Part shown: positions 53,202 through 62,409 of the stretch, in pieces | Layout of the letters: every line of letters starts with the position of its first letter | Numbering within the stretch: the first letter of the stretch is position 1 | Notes under the pieces: generated by a model | Seen by the model: the letters and a program-made list of their open reading frames with translations, nothing else | The model's database searches: none | Told to the model about the DNA's origin: nothing | DNA from: Afipia birgiae 34632 | GTDB taxonomy: Bacteria; Pseudomonadota; Alphaproteobacteria; Rhizobiales; Xanthobacteraceae | Assembly (NCBI RefSeq): GCF_000308295.2 | Contig: NZ_HG326652.1 | Coordinates: forward strand, 2,390,818-2,454,817 | Direction of reading: 5' to 3' | Length of the DNA: 64,000 bases | Program-made: the position numbers and the translations under genes

Positions 53202-54857
53202 ATGAGTCATCCGAACGGCCCCCGTACCGGACGCCCTCCTGTCGTTGCCCCGCGCGGTATGGTGAGCACGCCGCACTATCTTGCCTCCGCATCCGGCCTC
53301 CAAGCGTTGCGAAGCGGAGGCAGCGCGGTTGATGCCGCGATTGCCGCAAATGCAACGCTGTGCGTCGTATATCCGCACATGGCCGGTCTGGGCGGGGATG
53401 GGTTCTGGCTTATTGCCGGTCCCGGCACCGGCGGCGTTCAGGCGCTGGACGCCAGTGGACCCGCAGCCCGGAAGGCGACGCGCCAGTACTACCGGAAACA
53501 CGGCTGCACCGATCAGATTCCGGCTCGCGGTCCGCTGGCTGCGCTCACAACGCCAGGCGTCGTTGACGGGTGGCGTGCAGCGCACGAGCGCCATGGCCGA
53601 CTTCCATGGGATAGCCTGTTCGCCGATGCTATCGAATATGCGCGCAACGGAATCGCCATTACCCGTTCGCTCGCGGATTGGCTGGCCGCAGACGAATCAA
53701 TCCTTCGGCAATTTCCGGACACCGCGCGCATCTACCTACCCAAGGGCAAAGCGCAGCGGGAAGGCGCTCGTCTGGTACAGACCGAGCTGGCCAACACGTT
53801 CGAACAGTTGGCGGCATCTGGCGCCCGCGCGGCTTTCTATGAGGGACCGATCGCGCAACGCATCTGCAAAGCGCTCGCTCCTGCGGGCTCACCGCTCGGT
53901 CCGGATGACTTCGCCGACTATCACGCGCGATGGGTCAAGCCGATTTCGACCACCTATCGCGGATACGACGTGGTTCAGATGCCTCCGAGCACGCAGGGCT
54001 TCGCGGCTTTGCAAATTCTGAATCTGCTCGAAGGCTTCGACGTTGCAGCCTGGGGCGATGGCACCGCCGACTACTACCATCACATGGTGGAGGCGGTGAA
54101 AGTCGCTTTCGCCGACCGCGACGAGTGGCTGACGGATCCCGCATTCGTCAACATTCCGCTCGAGCAACTGCTGTCCAAGGACTATGCGGCCGCTCGCCGC
54201 AAGCTGATCAACCCGAAGCAGGCGCTTGCCGGGGTCGAACCCGGCCTGCGCTACGGCACGACATTCGATCATCGCAGACCCGATGGCGACACCGTGTATT
54301 TCTGCGCCAGTGACGCAAGCGGGCTTGTCGTTTCCAAGATCCAGTCGATCTATCACGACTTCGGTGCAGCCGTCATGGGCGGCGACACCGGCATCATCAT
54401 GCAGAACCGCGGAAGTTTCTTCTCGCTGGACGACAATCACCCGAACCGGCTTGAGCCCGGAAAACGCACGTTCCACACCATCATTCCTGCAATGATGCTC
54501 AAGGATGGGGAGCCGGTTCTGGCTTACGGCACCATGGGTGGCGAAGGCCAGCCGCAAACGCAGGCCGCCATGCTGACACGGTTGATCGATTTCGGCTACG
54601 ACGCGCAGCAGGCGATCGAAGCACCGCGCTGGCTGATGGGTCGCACCTGGGGCATGGAATCGCGCGACCTCTGGCTCGAATCCAGAATCTCTGACGAAAC
54701 TGCGCGGGAACTGCGACTGCGCGGACAGCCGGTCAAGATCGTCGGCCAATGGGACGGCACGCTTGGGCATGCCCAGGCGATCCGCATCGACCGCAAGAAC
54801 GGACTGTTCGAAGGCGGTGCCGATCCGCGCGGCGATGGTGCAGCAATGGGCTACTAA
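53202..54857 (+). CDS. Gamma-glutamyltransferase-family Ntn hydrolase, probably cytosolic
   Basis: A 551-residue member of the gamma-glutamyltranspeptidase family. Seen: GGSAVDAAIAANATLCVVYP, AGLGGDGFWLIAG, the predicted self-processing site with nucleophile T364 in GDTVYFCASDASG, and SFFSLDDNHPNRLEPGKRTFHT towards the C-terminus. It has no signal peptide, unlike classical periplasmic GGT. Cytosolic relatives include amide hydrolases such as the oxamate amidohydrolase HpxW. A GAAGG site precedes the ATG at 53202. Together with the LctP permease, a role in importing and hydrolysing an amide or gamma-glutamyl compound is likely. Confidence 0.88.
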   Translation: MSHPNGPRTGRPPVVAPRGMVSTPHYLASASGLQALRSGGSAVDAAIAANATLCVVYPHMAGLGGDGFWLIAGPGTGGVQALDASGPAARKATRQYYRKHGCTDQIPARGPLAALTTPGVVDGWRAAHERHGRLPWDSLFADAIEYARNGIAITRSLADWLAADESILRQFPDTARIYLPKGKAQREGARLVQTELANTFEQLAASGARAAFYEGPIAQRICKALAPAGSPLGPDDFADYHARWVKPISTTYRGYDVVQMPPSTQGFAALQILNLLEGFDVAAWGDGTADYYHHMVEAVKVAFADRDEWLTDPAFVNIPLEQLLSKDYAAARRKLINPKQALAGVEPGLRYGTTFDHRRPDGDTVYFCASDASGLVVSKIQSIYHDFGAAVMGGDTGIIMQNRGSFFSLDDNHPNRLEPGKRTFHTIIPAMMLKDGEPVLAYGTMGGEGQPQTQAAMLTRLIDFGYDAQQAIEAPRWLMGRTWGMESRDLWLESRISDETARELRLRGQPVKIVGQWDGTLGHAQAIRIDRKNGLFEGGADPRGDGAAMGY

Positions 54858-55015
54858 CACGCCGACCTCTGACGGTAGTGCTGCAAAAGCGGCGCTGCCG
54901 TCACTGATGCGTAGCCCGCACGCCTCTCAGACGCCAGCTAAGGCTTGGCGACTGTTCTTCTTTCTTGGACGCATCACGTCAGACGCCCTGGCTATACCAG
55001 GCGTGTCTGAATGAT

Positions 55016-56296
55016 ATGACTGGAGTTCAGCAAACGATGCAGGGTGTGATCAACGATCGCGAGCGCGAGCGCCTCCTTAAGCTGATGGCGGGGGCCACGT
55101 TCATCATCTTCTTTCAGGCTTACATGGTGGCGCCTATCATACCGGCGCTCTCAATTGTCTTTGGAACGTCAGCCGAGACGGTCGGACTTATTGTGCCGGC
55201 TTATTTGATCCCATACGGCGTCGCGACCCTCGCTTATGGCCTGCTGGCGGATCGGCTCGGCATCCAGCGCGTGATGTTCATCTCCCTTGCGGCGTTCGTG
55301 GTGCTCACCGTTCTCTCCGCAACCGCGCAGTCCATCGAACAGCTTGCCCTCTGGCGAATCGCAACCGGGATTGGCGCAAGTGGCGTGGTGCCGCTGGCAT
55401 TGGCATTGGTCGGCCGACTGTACCCTTACGAGCAACGCGGTCGACCGCTTGGCTGGCTGTTCGGCGCAATGGCCGGCGGCATGGCATTCGGTTCGCCGCT
55501 CGGCGCGATGCTTGTGCCGTTCATTGACTGGCAAGGCCTGTTCGTAGTTGTCGGCGCAGCGGGCGGAGTGCTCCTTCTCGTCCTCCTTCCCTATCGTTCC
55601 GTGATCGCTGCGACGGTTCAGCCGGTGTCTGGCACCCTCCGAGATTTGTTGCGCGCCTACAAGGACCTGCTTGGCGCGCCGCGCGGGCAGCGCACCTACG
55701 GCTTTGTCCTCGTCAATTCGATGTTCCATTCCGGCGTATTCACCTGGCTCGGCGTGTATCTCGAGCGACAATTCGGCCTGGGACCTGTGGGAATCGGCCT
55801 CGCTCTCCTCGGCTATGGCATCCCCGGCTTGCTGTTGGGACCGCTGATCGGCCGGGTAGCGGATCGCTGGGGCCGGGCACGATTGATTCCGATCGGCCTA
55901 CTTCTAAGTGCCGCCGCGGCAGCACTGCTGATGTTCGACTTCCCCGTGGTCTTCGCCCCCGTCATCGCGATGATCCTGTCCTTGGGCTACGACATGACCC
56001 AGCCGCTCTTCGCGGGCATCGTCAGCTCGCTCGGCGGAAAGCGTGCGGGGCAAGCGATGGGCTTGAATGTCTTCACGCTCTTCGTTGGCTTCGGACTGGG
56101 AAGCCTCATCTTCGGCTCGCTGCTCCGCTTTGATTTTGAGACAGCATTCGCAGTGTTCGGGGTCATCGAGCTGAGCCTTGCCTTGGTGTCCTTCGCTCTG
56201 TTCCGGTCCGAAATGCCATTACGAGAAACGCAACCTCCGTCATCCGGCTTGGGCGCTGCTGGCGCACCTGCAAATCAAAGAACCGATCGTCTCTGA
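55016..56296 (+). CDS. Major facilitator superfamily transporter (DHA1-like)
   Basis: A 426-residue, 12-helix MFS protein. The loop 2-3 motif GLLADRLGIQRVMFI and the later GPLIGRVADRWGRARLI match MFS motif A, and motif C-like glycines occur in FGAMAGGMAFGSPLG. The drug:H+ antiporter-like layout suggests export, but sugar or acid uptake is possible. The start could also be the ATG at 55037. It follows the hydrolase gene after about 160 bases and may be in the same operon. Confidence 0.85.
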   Translation: MTGVQQTMQGVINDRERERLLKLMAGATFIIFFQAYMVAPIIPALSIVFGTSAETVGLIVPAYLIPYGVATLAYGLLADRLGIQRVMFISLAAFVVLTVLSATAQSIEQLALWRIATGIGASGVVPLALALVGRLYPYEQRGRPLGWLFGAMAGGMAFGSPLGAMLVPFIDWQGLFVVVGAAGGVLLLVLLPYRSVIAATVQPVSGTLRDLLRAYKDLLGAPRGQRTYGFVLVNSMFHSGVFTWLGVYLERQFGLGPVGIGLALLGYGIPGLLLGPLIGRVADRWGRARLIPIGLLLSAAAAALLMFDFPVVFAPVIAMILSLGYDMTQPLFAGIVSSLGGKRAGQAMGLNVFTLFVGFGLGSLIFGSLLRFDFETAFAVFGVIELSLALVSFALFRSEMPLRETQPPSSGLGAAGAPANQRTDRL

Positions 56297-56709
56297 TCTT
56301 CGTCCGGCCCGGAAATCCGGGAACGCGCAACTGGATCGCGAACTGTCAGATTCTGCGGTGCCGCCACGGCTGTGTCGCGCCGTTTCCTTTCTGAAATCAC
56401 CGTGTTGAGGTCGGCCATGTTGGTGCGGGTCCAGTCGATAGACTCGCATTTGGCCGGGAGCCGATTGCGCCGCAACAGCCCCACACAATTACCGGCCGAA
56501 ATGGTATTGCGATTCGCGTCCGCTCCCTTGGCAAGCGCCGCACCGAGCCCGTTGATGCCCAACAACGCAATTCCGCTGGCTCACGACCGACCAGCTTTTC
56601 CTTCACCCGCAATCCGAATCTGGCAGGCTGCCATGTCACGTTTGAAACCGACCCGATCGGTTTCGTTCTCGGCAGGTTGCGCTTGGGTACTTTCGGATCT
56701 GGGGAATGC
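56297..56709. other. Intergenic stretch without a recognised gene
   Basis: A 413-base gap between the convergent MFS and ABC ATPase genes. Open frames of about 80-135 codons run on both strands, but none shows a recognisable motif, a good ribosome-binding site or hydrophobic pattern. It may be the remnant of a lost gene. Confidence 0.5.
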
Positions 56710-57795
56710 CTAGGCTTTTGTAGCTTCTGCCAACAATGATTGCTCGGTCCGCTTGTCAAAGACATGGACACTTTGCGCATCGAACCCGACATGGACATTC
56801 TCGCCAAGACCTACTTGTGATTCCGCGCGAACTTGCACGCTAATCCGCGTTCGGTCCGATACCATCACTTCAACGAGCTTCTCCGAGCCCAATAGCTCTA
56901 CAAGCGAAACTCTCCCCGCCAGCGCATTGGGGCCGGCCGATGCTACTAAATTCAAATCCTGTGGGCGGACCCCAATCACGGCATCGAGTCCGTGAGCAAT
57001 CCCGTCAGCCAGCGGGGGAAGTGGCAGCGCCGCCTCACCAATCCTGAACCGCCCAGAATCGATCGTTCCTTCAAGAAAGTTCATCGGCGGGCTGCCGATG
57101 AACCCTGCGACGAAGAGATTGGCCGGCCTTCCGTAGACCTCCTCAGGCGTTCCGAACTGTTGCACGACCCCTTTATGCATGACGGCGATCAAATCCGACA
57201 TGGTCATCGCTTCGAGCTGATCATGGGTGACGTATACGGTTGTCGCGTTGAGATCGAGATGAAACCGCCGCAGCTCCCCGCGCATGGTCACACGCAGTTT
57301 CGCATCAAGATTCGAGAGCGGCTCATCCATGAGAAAGATATCTGGCTTGCGCACCATGGCGCGACCGAGCGCCACGCGCTGCCGCTGGCCACCGGACAAT
57401 TGCGCAGGCTTCCTGTCGAGAAGGTGATCAATCTCGAGAATGCGGGCGACACGCACGACCGCACCATCGATTTCCGCTTCCGGCGTTTTACGAACCCGCA
57501 ACCCATAGCCGAGATTTCTTCGGACCGTCATCTGCGGGTAAAGCGCGTAGGATTGAAATACCATCGCAATATTTCGGTCTCGCGGCGCAAGCTTGTTCAC
57601 TTCACGATCGCCGAAATGAATGCTTCCGGCAGAGATATCCTCCAGACCCGCAATCATGCGCAGCAGTGTTGTCTTTCCGCAGCCCGACGGCCCCAAAAGG
57701 GTGACAAACTTGCGGCTCGGAAAGACGAGATCCACATCCTTGAGAATCGAGACATTGCCGAAGCTCTTATTGATGCGTTGCAACTTGACGTCCAT
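56710..57795 (-). CDS. Sugar-type ABC transporter ATP-binding protein (MalK/UgpC-like)
   Basis: A 361-residue ATPase with Walker A LGPSGCGKTTLLRMIAGLED, Q-loop MVFQSYALYPQMTV, signature QLSGGQRQRVALGRAM, Walker B IFLMDEPLSNLDAKLR and H-loop YVTHDQLEAMTM, followed by a C-terminal TOBE/regulatory domain. It powers the importer formed by the two upstream permeases. I chose the ATG at 57795 (MDVKLQRINKSFG) over a TTG three codons earlier. It is the last gene of the operon. Confidence 0.93.
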   Translation of the reverse strand: MDVKLQRINKSFGNVSILKDVDLVFPSRKFVTLLGPSGCGKTTLLRMIAGLEDISAGSIHFGDREVNKLAPRDRNIAMVFQSYALYPQMTVRRNLGYGLRVRKTPEAEIDGAVVRVARILEIDHLLDRKPAQLSGGQRQRVALGRAMVRKPDIFLMDEPLSNLDAKLRVTMRGELRRFHLDLNATTVYVTHDQLEAMTMSDLIAVMHKGVVQQFGTPEEVYGRPANLFVAGFIGSPPMNFLEGTIDSGRFRIGEAALPLPPLADGIAHGLDAVIGVRPQDLNLVASAGPNALAGRVSLVELLGSEKLVEVMVSDRTRISVQVRAESQVGLGENVHVGFDAQSVHVFDKRTEQSLLAEATKA

Positions 57796-57816
57796 TTCAA
57801 TCAATCTTTCGCTGGG

Positions 57817-58716
57817 TCAGCCTTTGACCGCGCCGGCGCCAAAGCCAGCGACAAGGTGACGTTGTAGAGCCATGAACAGGATCGCCATCGGCACCGTCAT
57901 CAGCACGGAGGCGGCCATCAACAAGCCCCAATCGACATGCGTGCCCTCAAAAAACAGCATGACGCCCACAGTAAGGGTCAAATTGTCCAACGAGTTGATG
58001 AAGACACGACCAAACAGGTAATCGTTCCAGGACACGATCATCGAGAAGATCGATGCGGCGATAATCCCGGGCAGCGCAGTGGGCAGGACGACGTTGGCGA
58101 AAACCTGATATCGGGATGCACCGTCAATGAGAGCTGCCTCTTCGATCTCGATCGGAATCGAACGCATGAAGGCCCACATCAGCCACATACAGAAAGGCAA
58201 CGTGATGCAAACGTAACCAAAGACAAGGCTGAGCAAGTTGTCCGTGAGTTCCAGCCGGACCATCATCAGGAATAGCGGAAAGACAAAGATGATCGACGGC
58301 ACCATGTAACCGAGCAAGCTGAAGTAAGGGATCGCGCTTCGGCCCCAATATCTGAAACGCGTCAGGCTATAGGCCGCCAACGTGGACACGACGATGCTGA
58401 TGAGCGTGGACCCCAATGTCACGATCACGCTGTTGACAAACCATCGCGTAAAGAATTGGGCCGGTGTTGGTCCGGTCGCCTGACCCGCTCCGCCAGACTG
58501 ATAGTACTGCTGCCGGCCGCTCAGCAAAGCTTCGTAATTCTCGAATGTCGTCGAATGCGGAATCAGCGTCGGCGGAGTAGCGAAGATTTCCGATTTCGGC
58601 TTCAGCGACGTGGATAATGCCCAAATCAGCGGGAAGCACACCGCAAATGTAACGATGCAGAGAAGCAGATAAAGGGCTGCCATCTTCATGGCGGGCCAGA
58701 ATTTGTCGGTGATCAC
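57817..58716 (-). CDS. Sugar-type ABC transporter permease (MalG/UgpE-like)
   Basis: A 299-residue inner-membrane permease with six predicted helices and the EAA loop EEAALIDGASRYQVFANVVLPTAL that docks onto the ATPase. The MalG-type N-terminus includes FPLIWALSTSLKPKSEIF. Its start overlaps the stop of the first permease (ATGA). Confidence 0.93.
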   Translation of the reverse strand: MITDKFWPAMKMAALYLLLCIVTFAVCFPLIWALSTSLKPKSEIFATPPTLIPHSTTFENYEALLSGRQQYYQSGGAGQATGPTPAQFFTRWFVNSVIVTLGSTLISIVVSTLAAYSLTRFRYWGRSAIPYFSLLGYMVPSIIFVFPLFLMMVRLELTDNLLSLVFGYVCITLPFCMWLMWAFMRSIPIEIEEAALIDGASRYQVFANVVLPTALPGIIAASIFSMIVSWNDYLFGRVFINSLDNLTLTVGVMLFFEGTHVDWGLLMAASVLMTVPMAILFMALQRHLVAGFGAGAVKG

Positions 58717-59615
58717 GTTGATTTCTCCTCGTTGCCGAAGCCTGCAACGCGCAAGTACACGACGCTCCCGATCATGAGCATAATCATCATCACGACGCCG
58801 GTTGCCGCGCCAACGCCCAGCCTGAGGCTCGCCATCGATTGTTCAAATGAATAAACCGCGAGGTTGAACGTCGATGTTCCAGGCCCGCCCTTTGTCAGGA
58901 GGTAGATTTCTTCAAACTTGTTGAAGGTCCAGATCGTGCGGAACACAATGACGACAATCAGAACCTCACGAAGTTGAGGTAGCGTGACATCCAAAAACCG
59001 TCGGAACGCACCTGCGCCATCCACCTTGGCAGCGTCATAGAGCTCCAGAGGCACCGCCTGCAGCCTGGCCAGCACGCAGATGACAACGAAAGGCGTATAC
59101 TTCCACACATTCAGCATGATTGTGGAGGCCATCGCCATAGTTGGCGTGGACAACCAGTAAATCGGTTCACTGATCAGGCCGACCGACTGGAGGCTGTAGT
59201 TGATGACCCCAATTTCAGGGTTGAATATCCATCGCCAGATCAGCGCAATAACAACGGTCGGTACGATATAGGGAAACAGCAGCAGACCGCGAAAGATCGC
59301 CATGCCGAACAGCTTGCGATGAAGCAGCAGCGCAATGCCGACGCCGAAGATCGTCTGAAACAGGATCGAGAGCAGTGTCCAGATCGTTCCTTGACTGAAC
59401 GAACTCCAGAACAGCGGATCTGAAAAGATAAACTCGAAATTGTTCAGCCCGACATAGGAAACGAGATCCGGACGCAGTGGATTATAGCTGAAGAACGCCA
59501 TCCGAACCGCTTCGGCGATCGGGTACACCATAAACACAATGGCCGTGACGACGAATGGTGCTATGAAGAGCAACCCCACGAACCGATCGGATTGCAGGAA
59601 ATCGAGACGACGCAT
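58713..59615 (-). CDS. Sugar-type ABC transporter permease (MalF/UgpA-like)
   Basis: A 300-residue inner-membrane permease with six predicted helices and the EAA loop YDAAKVDGAGAFRRFLDVTLPQL, followed by FNKFEEIYLLTKGGPGTST, typical of MalF/UgpA-type partners. It forms a heterodimeric channel with the downstream permease. It is separated from the binding-protein gene by 54 bases that contain a hairpin. Confidence 0.93.
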   Translation of the reverse strand: MRRLDFLQSDRFVGLLFIAPFVVTAIVFMVYPIAEAVRMAFFSYNPLRPDLVSYVGLNNFEFIFSDPLFWSSFSQGTIWTLLSILFQTIFGVGIALLLHRKLFGMAIFRGLLLFPYIVPTVVIALIWRWIFNPEIGVINYSLQSVGLISEPIYWLSTPTMAMASTIMLNVWKYTPFVVICVLARLQAVPLELYDAAKVDGAGAFRRFLDVTLPQLREVLIVVIVFRTIWTFNKFEEIYLLTKGGPGTSTFNLAVYSFEQSMASLRLGVGAATGVVMMIMLMIGSVVYLRVAGFGNEEKST

Positions 59616-59637
59616 TGTCTTTCCGTTCCAAGATAGT

Positions 59638-59661
59638 GCTGGGCAGCCAGCGCTGCCCAGC
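59638..59661 (-). terminator. Hairpin between the binding-protein gene and the permease genes
   Basis: GCTGGGCAG CCAGCG CTGCCCAGC: a perfect 9-bp GC-rich stem with a 6-base loop, eight bases after the binding-protein stop. No T-run follows, so it is more likely an RNA-stabilising or partial-attenuation element that keeps binding-protein mRNA in excess than a full terminator. Confidence 0.5.
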
Positions 59662-59669
59662 TAGACTAT

Positions 59670-61061
59670 TCATCCGAGCAACCGGACATTCTCGCGGCGA
59701 ATGGCTTCCAGTTCCCGCGCGCCCCACTTAGCGGCTTGCTGGGGCGTCTGATTGTCGATAACGACCTTCTGAACCGTCTGCGCCAGGATAGAGCGGCCGT
59801 GAACATATCCCGCAAGAGGATTCACGCCCTGCAAGAGCTCGTTGGCTGTGCTGCTGGAATTCGCGAGCGAGCTCTTGAAGTAAGTATCAACCGTCTTCGG
59901 CTTTGACTTGTAGAACGGATGGTTCCTCAGCTCTTCTGAGTTGGCGATGTCTTTATAGGTCGGCGCCACGTTCGGCATCAGCGAATGGCAATATTTCACG
60001 AGCCACTCCTTGCTCGTCTGCTGATAAAGGAGCGCCTGCTTGACTTCCTCAATATAGGGATTGTTCTGCGCCGGAATGCACCAGCCCTGGAAGTCATTCC
60101 AGTTGCTGCGTCGACTGGTTCGAGGATTGCGCGCGTGATTGAACGCCTCGGTTGCTTCAAAGATAGGCTTGGCCTCCTCCGCAGCTCGCCCCAGCGTGCG
60201 GCCCCAATAGAAGCTCATTGCTGTCTGGCCAGTAACATGTGCATCCACCACCTGGAGGAAGCTGTATTCGACCGCCCCCTTCGGCATGTAGGGCTGCATT
60301 TCCTTCACGAAGGTCAGCGCTTCAACGGTTTCCGGGCTATCGAATACAACTTCGAACTTGTTTGACGCATCGAACATCCGACCACCGGCCGCATGCAGCA
60401 GGGCCGCGAAGTGATAATCCGTACAGAGGTTCCGACCGAGCGCCATGCAGAATCCCGCCATGTTCTGCTTCTTCTGCGTAATGGTCTTTGCAGCGTTCAG
60501 GAGATCGTTCCAATCCCACGTATCGGGATCTTTCAGACCGAGCTCCTTCACAATGTCCATCCGAACAAGCAACAGGTGAGGCTGGTGATGCGCCGGGATG
60601 ACGTACTGCTTGCCCTTCCAGCTACCCCAGTAATCCCACCTCACGCCCTCGACGAGACGATCGCGTCCGATTTTGTCGACCATATCATCGACCGGAAGGA
60701 GCAAGCCTTCCGCCATCATCTGCATCGCGATCGGTGACTCAACACTAATCAGCGAGGGCGGCCGGCGGGCGGCAAGGTCGGTCATCAGTTTAACGTAGAC
60801 GCCGTCCCACGGAATGGTTTCAATTTCGAATTTCAAACCAGGCGCATTCTTCTGCGCCCATTCATTCATCGCAGCAACACCCGCGCCGCCATAAGGTCCA
60901 GGTTCACCCCAGACGCGCACTGTCCCGGTCTTTGTGCTCTGAGCGGATGCGCTTCCAGCGCTGAACAGGTTCCCCGCACCGATACCAACCGCAGCAGCTC
61001 CGCCAAGAAAACCTCGCCGATCAAGCAACAGCTGGGATGGCGTCCGATCCATATTTGTCAT
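59670..61061 (-). CDS. Extracellular solute-binding protein, sugar-type ABC importer (family 1)
   Basis: A 463-residue periplasmic binding protein. The N-terminus MTNMDRTPSQLLLDRRGFLG contains a twin-arginine-like RRGFLGG and a hydrophobic stretch ending GSASAQS, so it is exported, perhaps by Tat. The mature part starts VRVWGEPGPYGGAGVAAMNE, characteristic of UgpB/MalE-like proteins. A GGAGGA site precedes the ATG at 61061. It is encoded between the malic enzyme and the permeases and gives the importer its specificity; the ligand cannot be read from sequence. Confidence 0.9.
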   Translation of the reverse strand: MTNMDRTPSQLLLDRRGFLGGAAAVGIGAGNLFSAGSASAQSTKTGTVRVWGEPGPYGGAGVAAMNEWAQKNAPGLKFEIETIPWDGVYVKLMTDLAARRPPSLISVESPIAMQMMAEGLLLPVDDMVDKIGRDRLVEGVRWDYWGSWKGKQYVIPAHHQPHLLLVRMDIVKELGLKDPDTWDWNDLLNAAKTITQKKQNMAGFCMALGRNLCTDYHFAALLHAAGGRMFDASNKFEVVFDSPETVEALTFVKEMQPYMPKGAVEYSFLQVVDAHVTGQTAMSFYWGRTLGRAAEEAKPIFEATEAFNHARNPRTSRRSNWNDFQGWCIPAQNNPYIEEVKQALLYQQTSKEWLVKYCHSLMPNVAPTYKDIANSEELRNHPFYKSKPKTVDTYFKSSLANSSSTANELLQGVNPLAGYVHGRSILAQTVQKVVIDNQTPQQAAKWGARELEAIRRENVRLLG

Positions 61062-61089
61062 CAAGTCCTCCCTAGATTTCCAACACCCG

Positions 61090-62409
61090 TTACACTTCCG
61101 TTGTTTCGGAAGTTCTTTCCTTGAGCGCCCGCAGAAACTCCTGCTGACAACCAGAAGCATAGTTTAGTGCCCGAACGCGCGCCGCGATGGAGCCTCGTAC
61201 ATAAGGTTTTCTCGCAAGTCCTTCCGCGGCGGCCTGCGCAGCTACGGCTTCAGCCACCGCCGGACAGAGCTCAGGATCGAGTGGATTGGGCAACACATTC
61301 TCAGGTCCAAGTTCAGCCCCCGTCACGTGTTCCGCGATTACCCGCGACGCCGCGAGACACATCGTTTCCGTGATGCTTCTGACGGACACATCGACCGCGC
61401 CACGCATGATCCCAGGGAATGCGAGCACGTTGTTGCATTGATTTGGCGCGTCGAAGCGACCGCTTCCGGCAATCGCCGCCCCCGCCGCAATCGCCTCGTG
61501 GGGCATGATCTCTGGCTCGGGGTTAGCGCAAGCGAAGACGATCGCAGATTTAGCCATCGACTGAATATGTCGGGCATCGAGCAGAGGACCAGTGCTCAAT
61601 CCGATAAAGGCGTCCGCGCCTTTAAGCGCGTCGGCAAGAGCACCCTTGATCCGCGATCGGTTTGTCATGGACGCGAGAGCTGTCATATGCGGCGAGGGCT
61701 GCGTTTCGCCCTCGCAAAGAATGCCATGGCGGTCACACACAACGACATCGCCGGCACCCCACGCGAGACAAAGCCTTGCCGCAGCAGTACCGGCAGCTCC
61801 CGCACCGTTCACCACAATACGAACGTCCTCTTTCCTTTTGCCGGTAACCCTCAGCGCGTTCATCAGGCCAGCAACGATCACGGTGGCCGTTCCGTATTGA
61901 TCGTCATGGAAAACCGGCACCGACAAACGGCGAGTCAACTCTTCGACAGTTGCGAAACAGTGGGGAGCAGCGACGTCCTCCAGATTGAACCCGGCAAACG
62001 AGGGCTCCAGTGCGGCGATATGGTCAACGAGCTTTGCAGGATCCCTCACATCCAGACAGATCGGCACCGCGTCAAGACCGGCAAGCAACTTGAACATAAT
62101 TGCTTTGCCTTCCATGACCGGCATTGCAGCAAGTGGGCCGGTTCGTCCGAAGCCCAGCACAGCGGTTCCGTCGGTCACCACGGCAATCGTATTCGCACGA
62201 TTGGTCAAAATATCCGCTTGCTCCGGATCCGCGACGATTCGCTGGACTAGCGTTCCAACGCCCGGCGTATAGAGCGTGGCAACATCGCGCAGTGACCCGA
62301 CGTGAACTTTAGGTACCACCTCCAGCTTGCCATGCCCGGAGAAAACATCGCGCACGGCGGCTACCGCGGCTTCCGGCGTAACTTTCCATTTGGTGTCGCG
62401 GCTAGACAT
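61090..62409 (-). CDS. Malic enzyme (NAD(P)-dependent, short form)
   Basis: A 439-residue malic enzyme that oxidatively decarboxylates malate to pyruvate and CO2. Seen: the catalytic Tyr in LYTPGVGTL, the Lys in MEGKAIMFKLLAGLDAVP, metal ligands in FNLEDVAAPHCF and FHDDQYGTATV, and the dinucleotide fold VVNGAGAAGTAAARLC. It lacks the C-terminal phosphotransacetylase-like domain of MaeB, so it resembles YtsJ-type enzymes. Its start overlaps the stop of the HisD-like gene by one base, linking the two reactions. Confidence 0.9.
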   Translation of the reverse strand: MSSRDTKWKVTPEAAVAAVRDVFSGHGKLEVVPKVHVGSLRDVATLYTPGVGTLVQRIVADPEQADILTNRANTIAVVTDGTAVLGFGRTGPLAAMPVMEGKAIMFKLLAGLDAVPICLDVRDPAKLVDHIAALEPSFAGFNLEDVAAPHCFATVEELTRRLSVPVFHDDQYGTATVIVAGLMNALRVTGKRKEDVRIVVNGAGAAGTAAARLCLAWGAGDVVVCDRHGILCEGETQPSPHMTALASMTNRSRIKGALADALKGADAFIGLSTGPLLDARHIQSMAKSAIVFACANPEPEIMPHEAIAAGAAIAGSGRFDAPNQCNNVLAFPGIMRGAVDVSVRSITETMCLAASRVIAEHVTGAELGPENVLPNPLDPELCPAVAEAVAAQAAAEGLARKPYVRGSIAARVRALNYASGCQQEFLRALKERTSETTEV

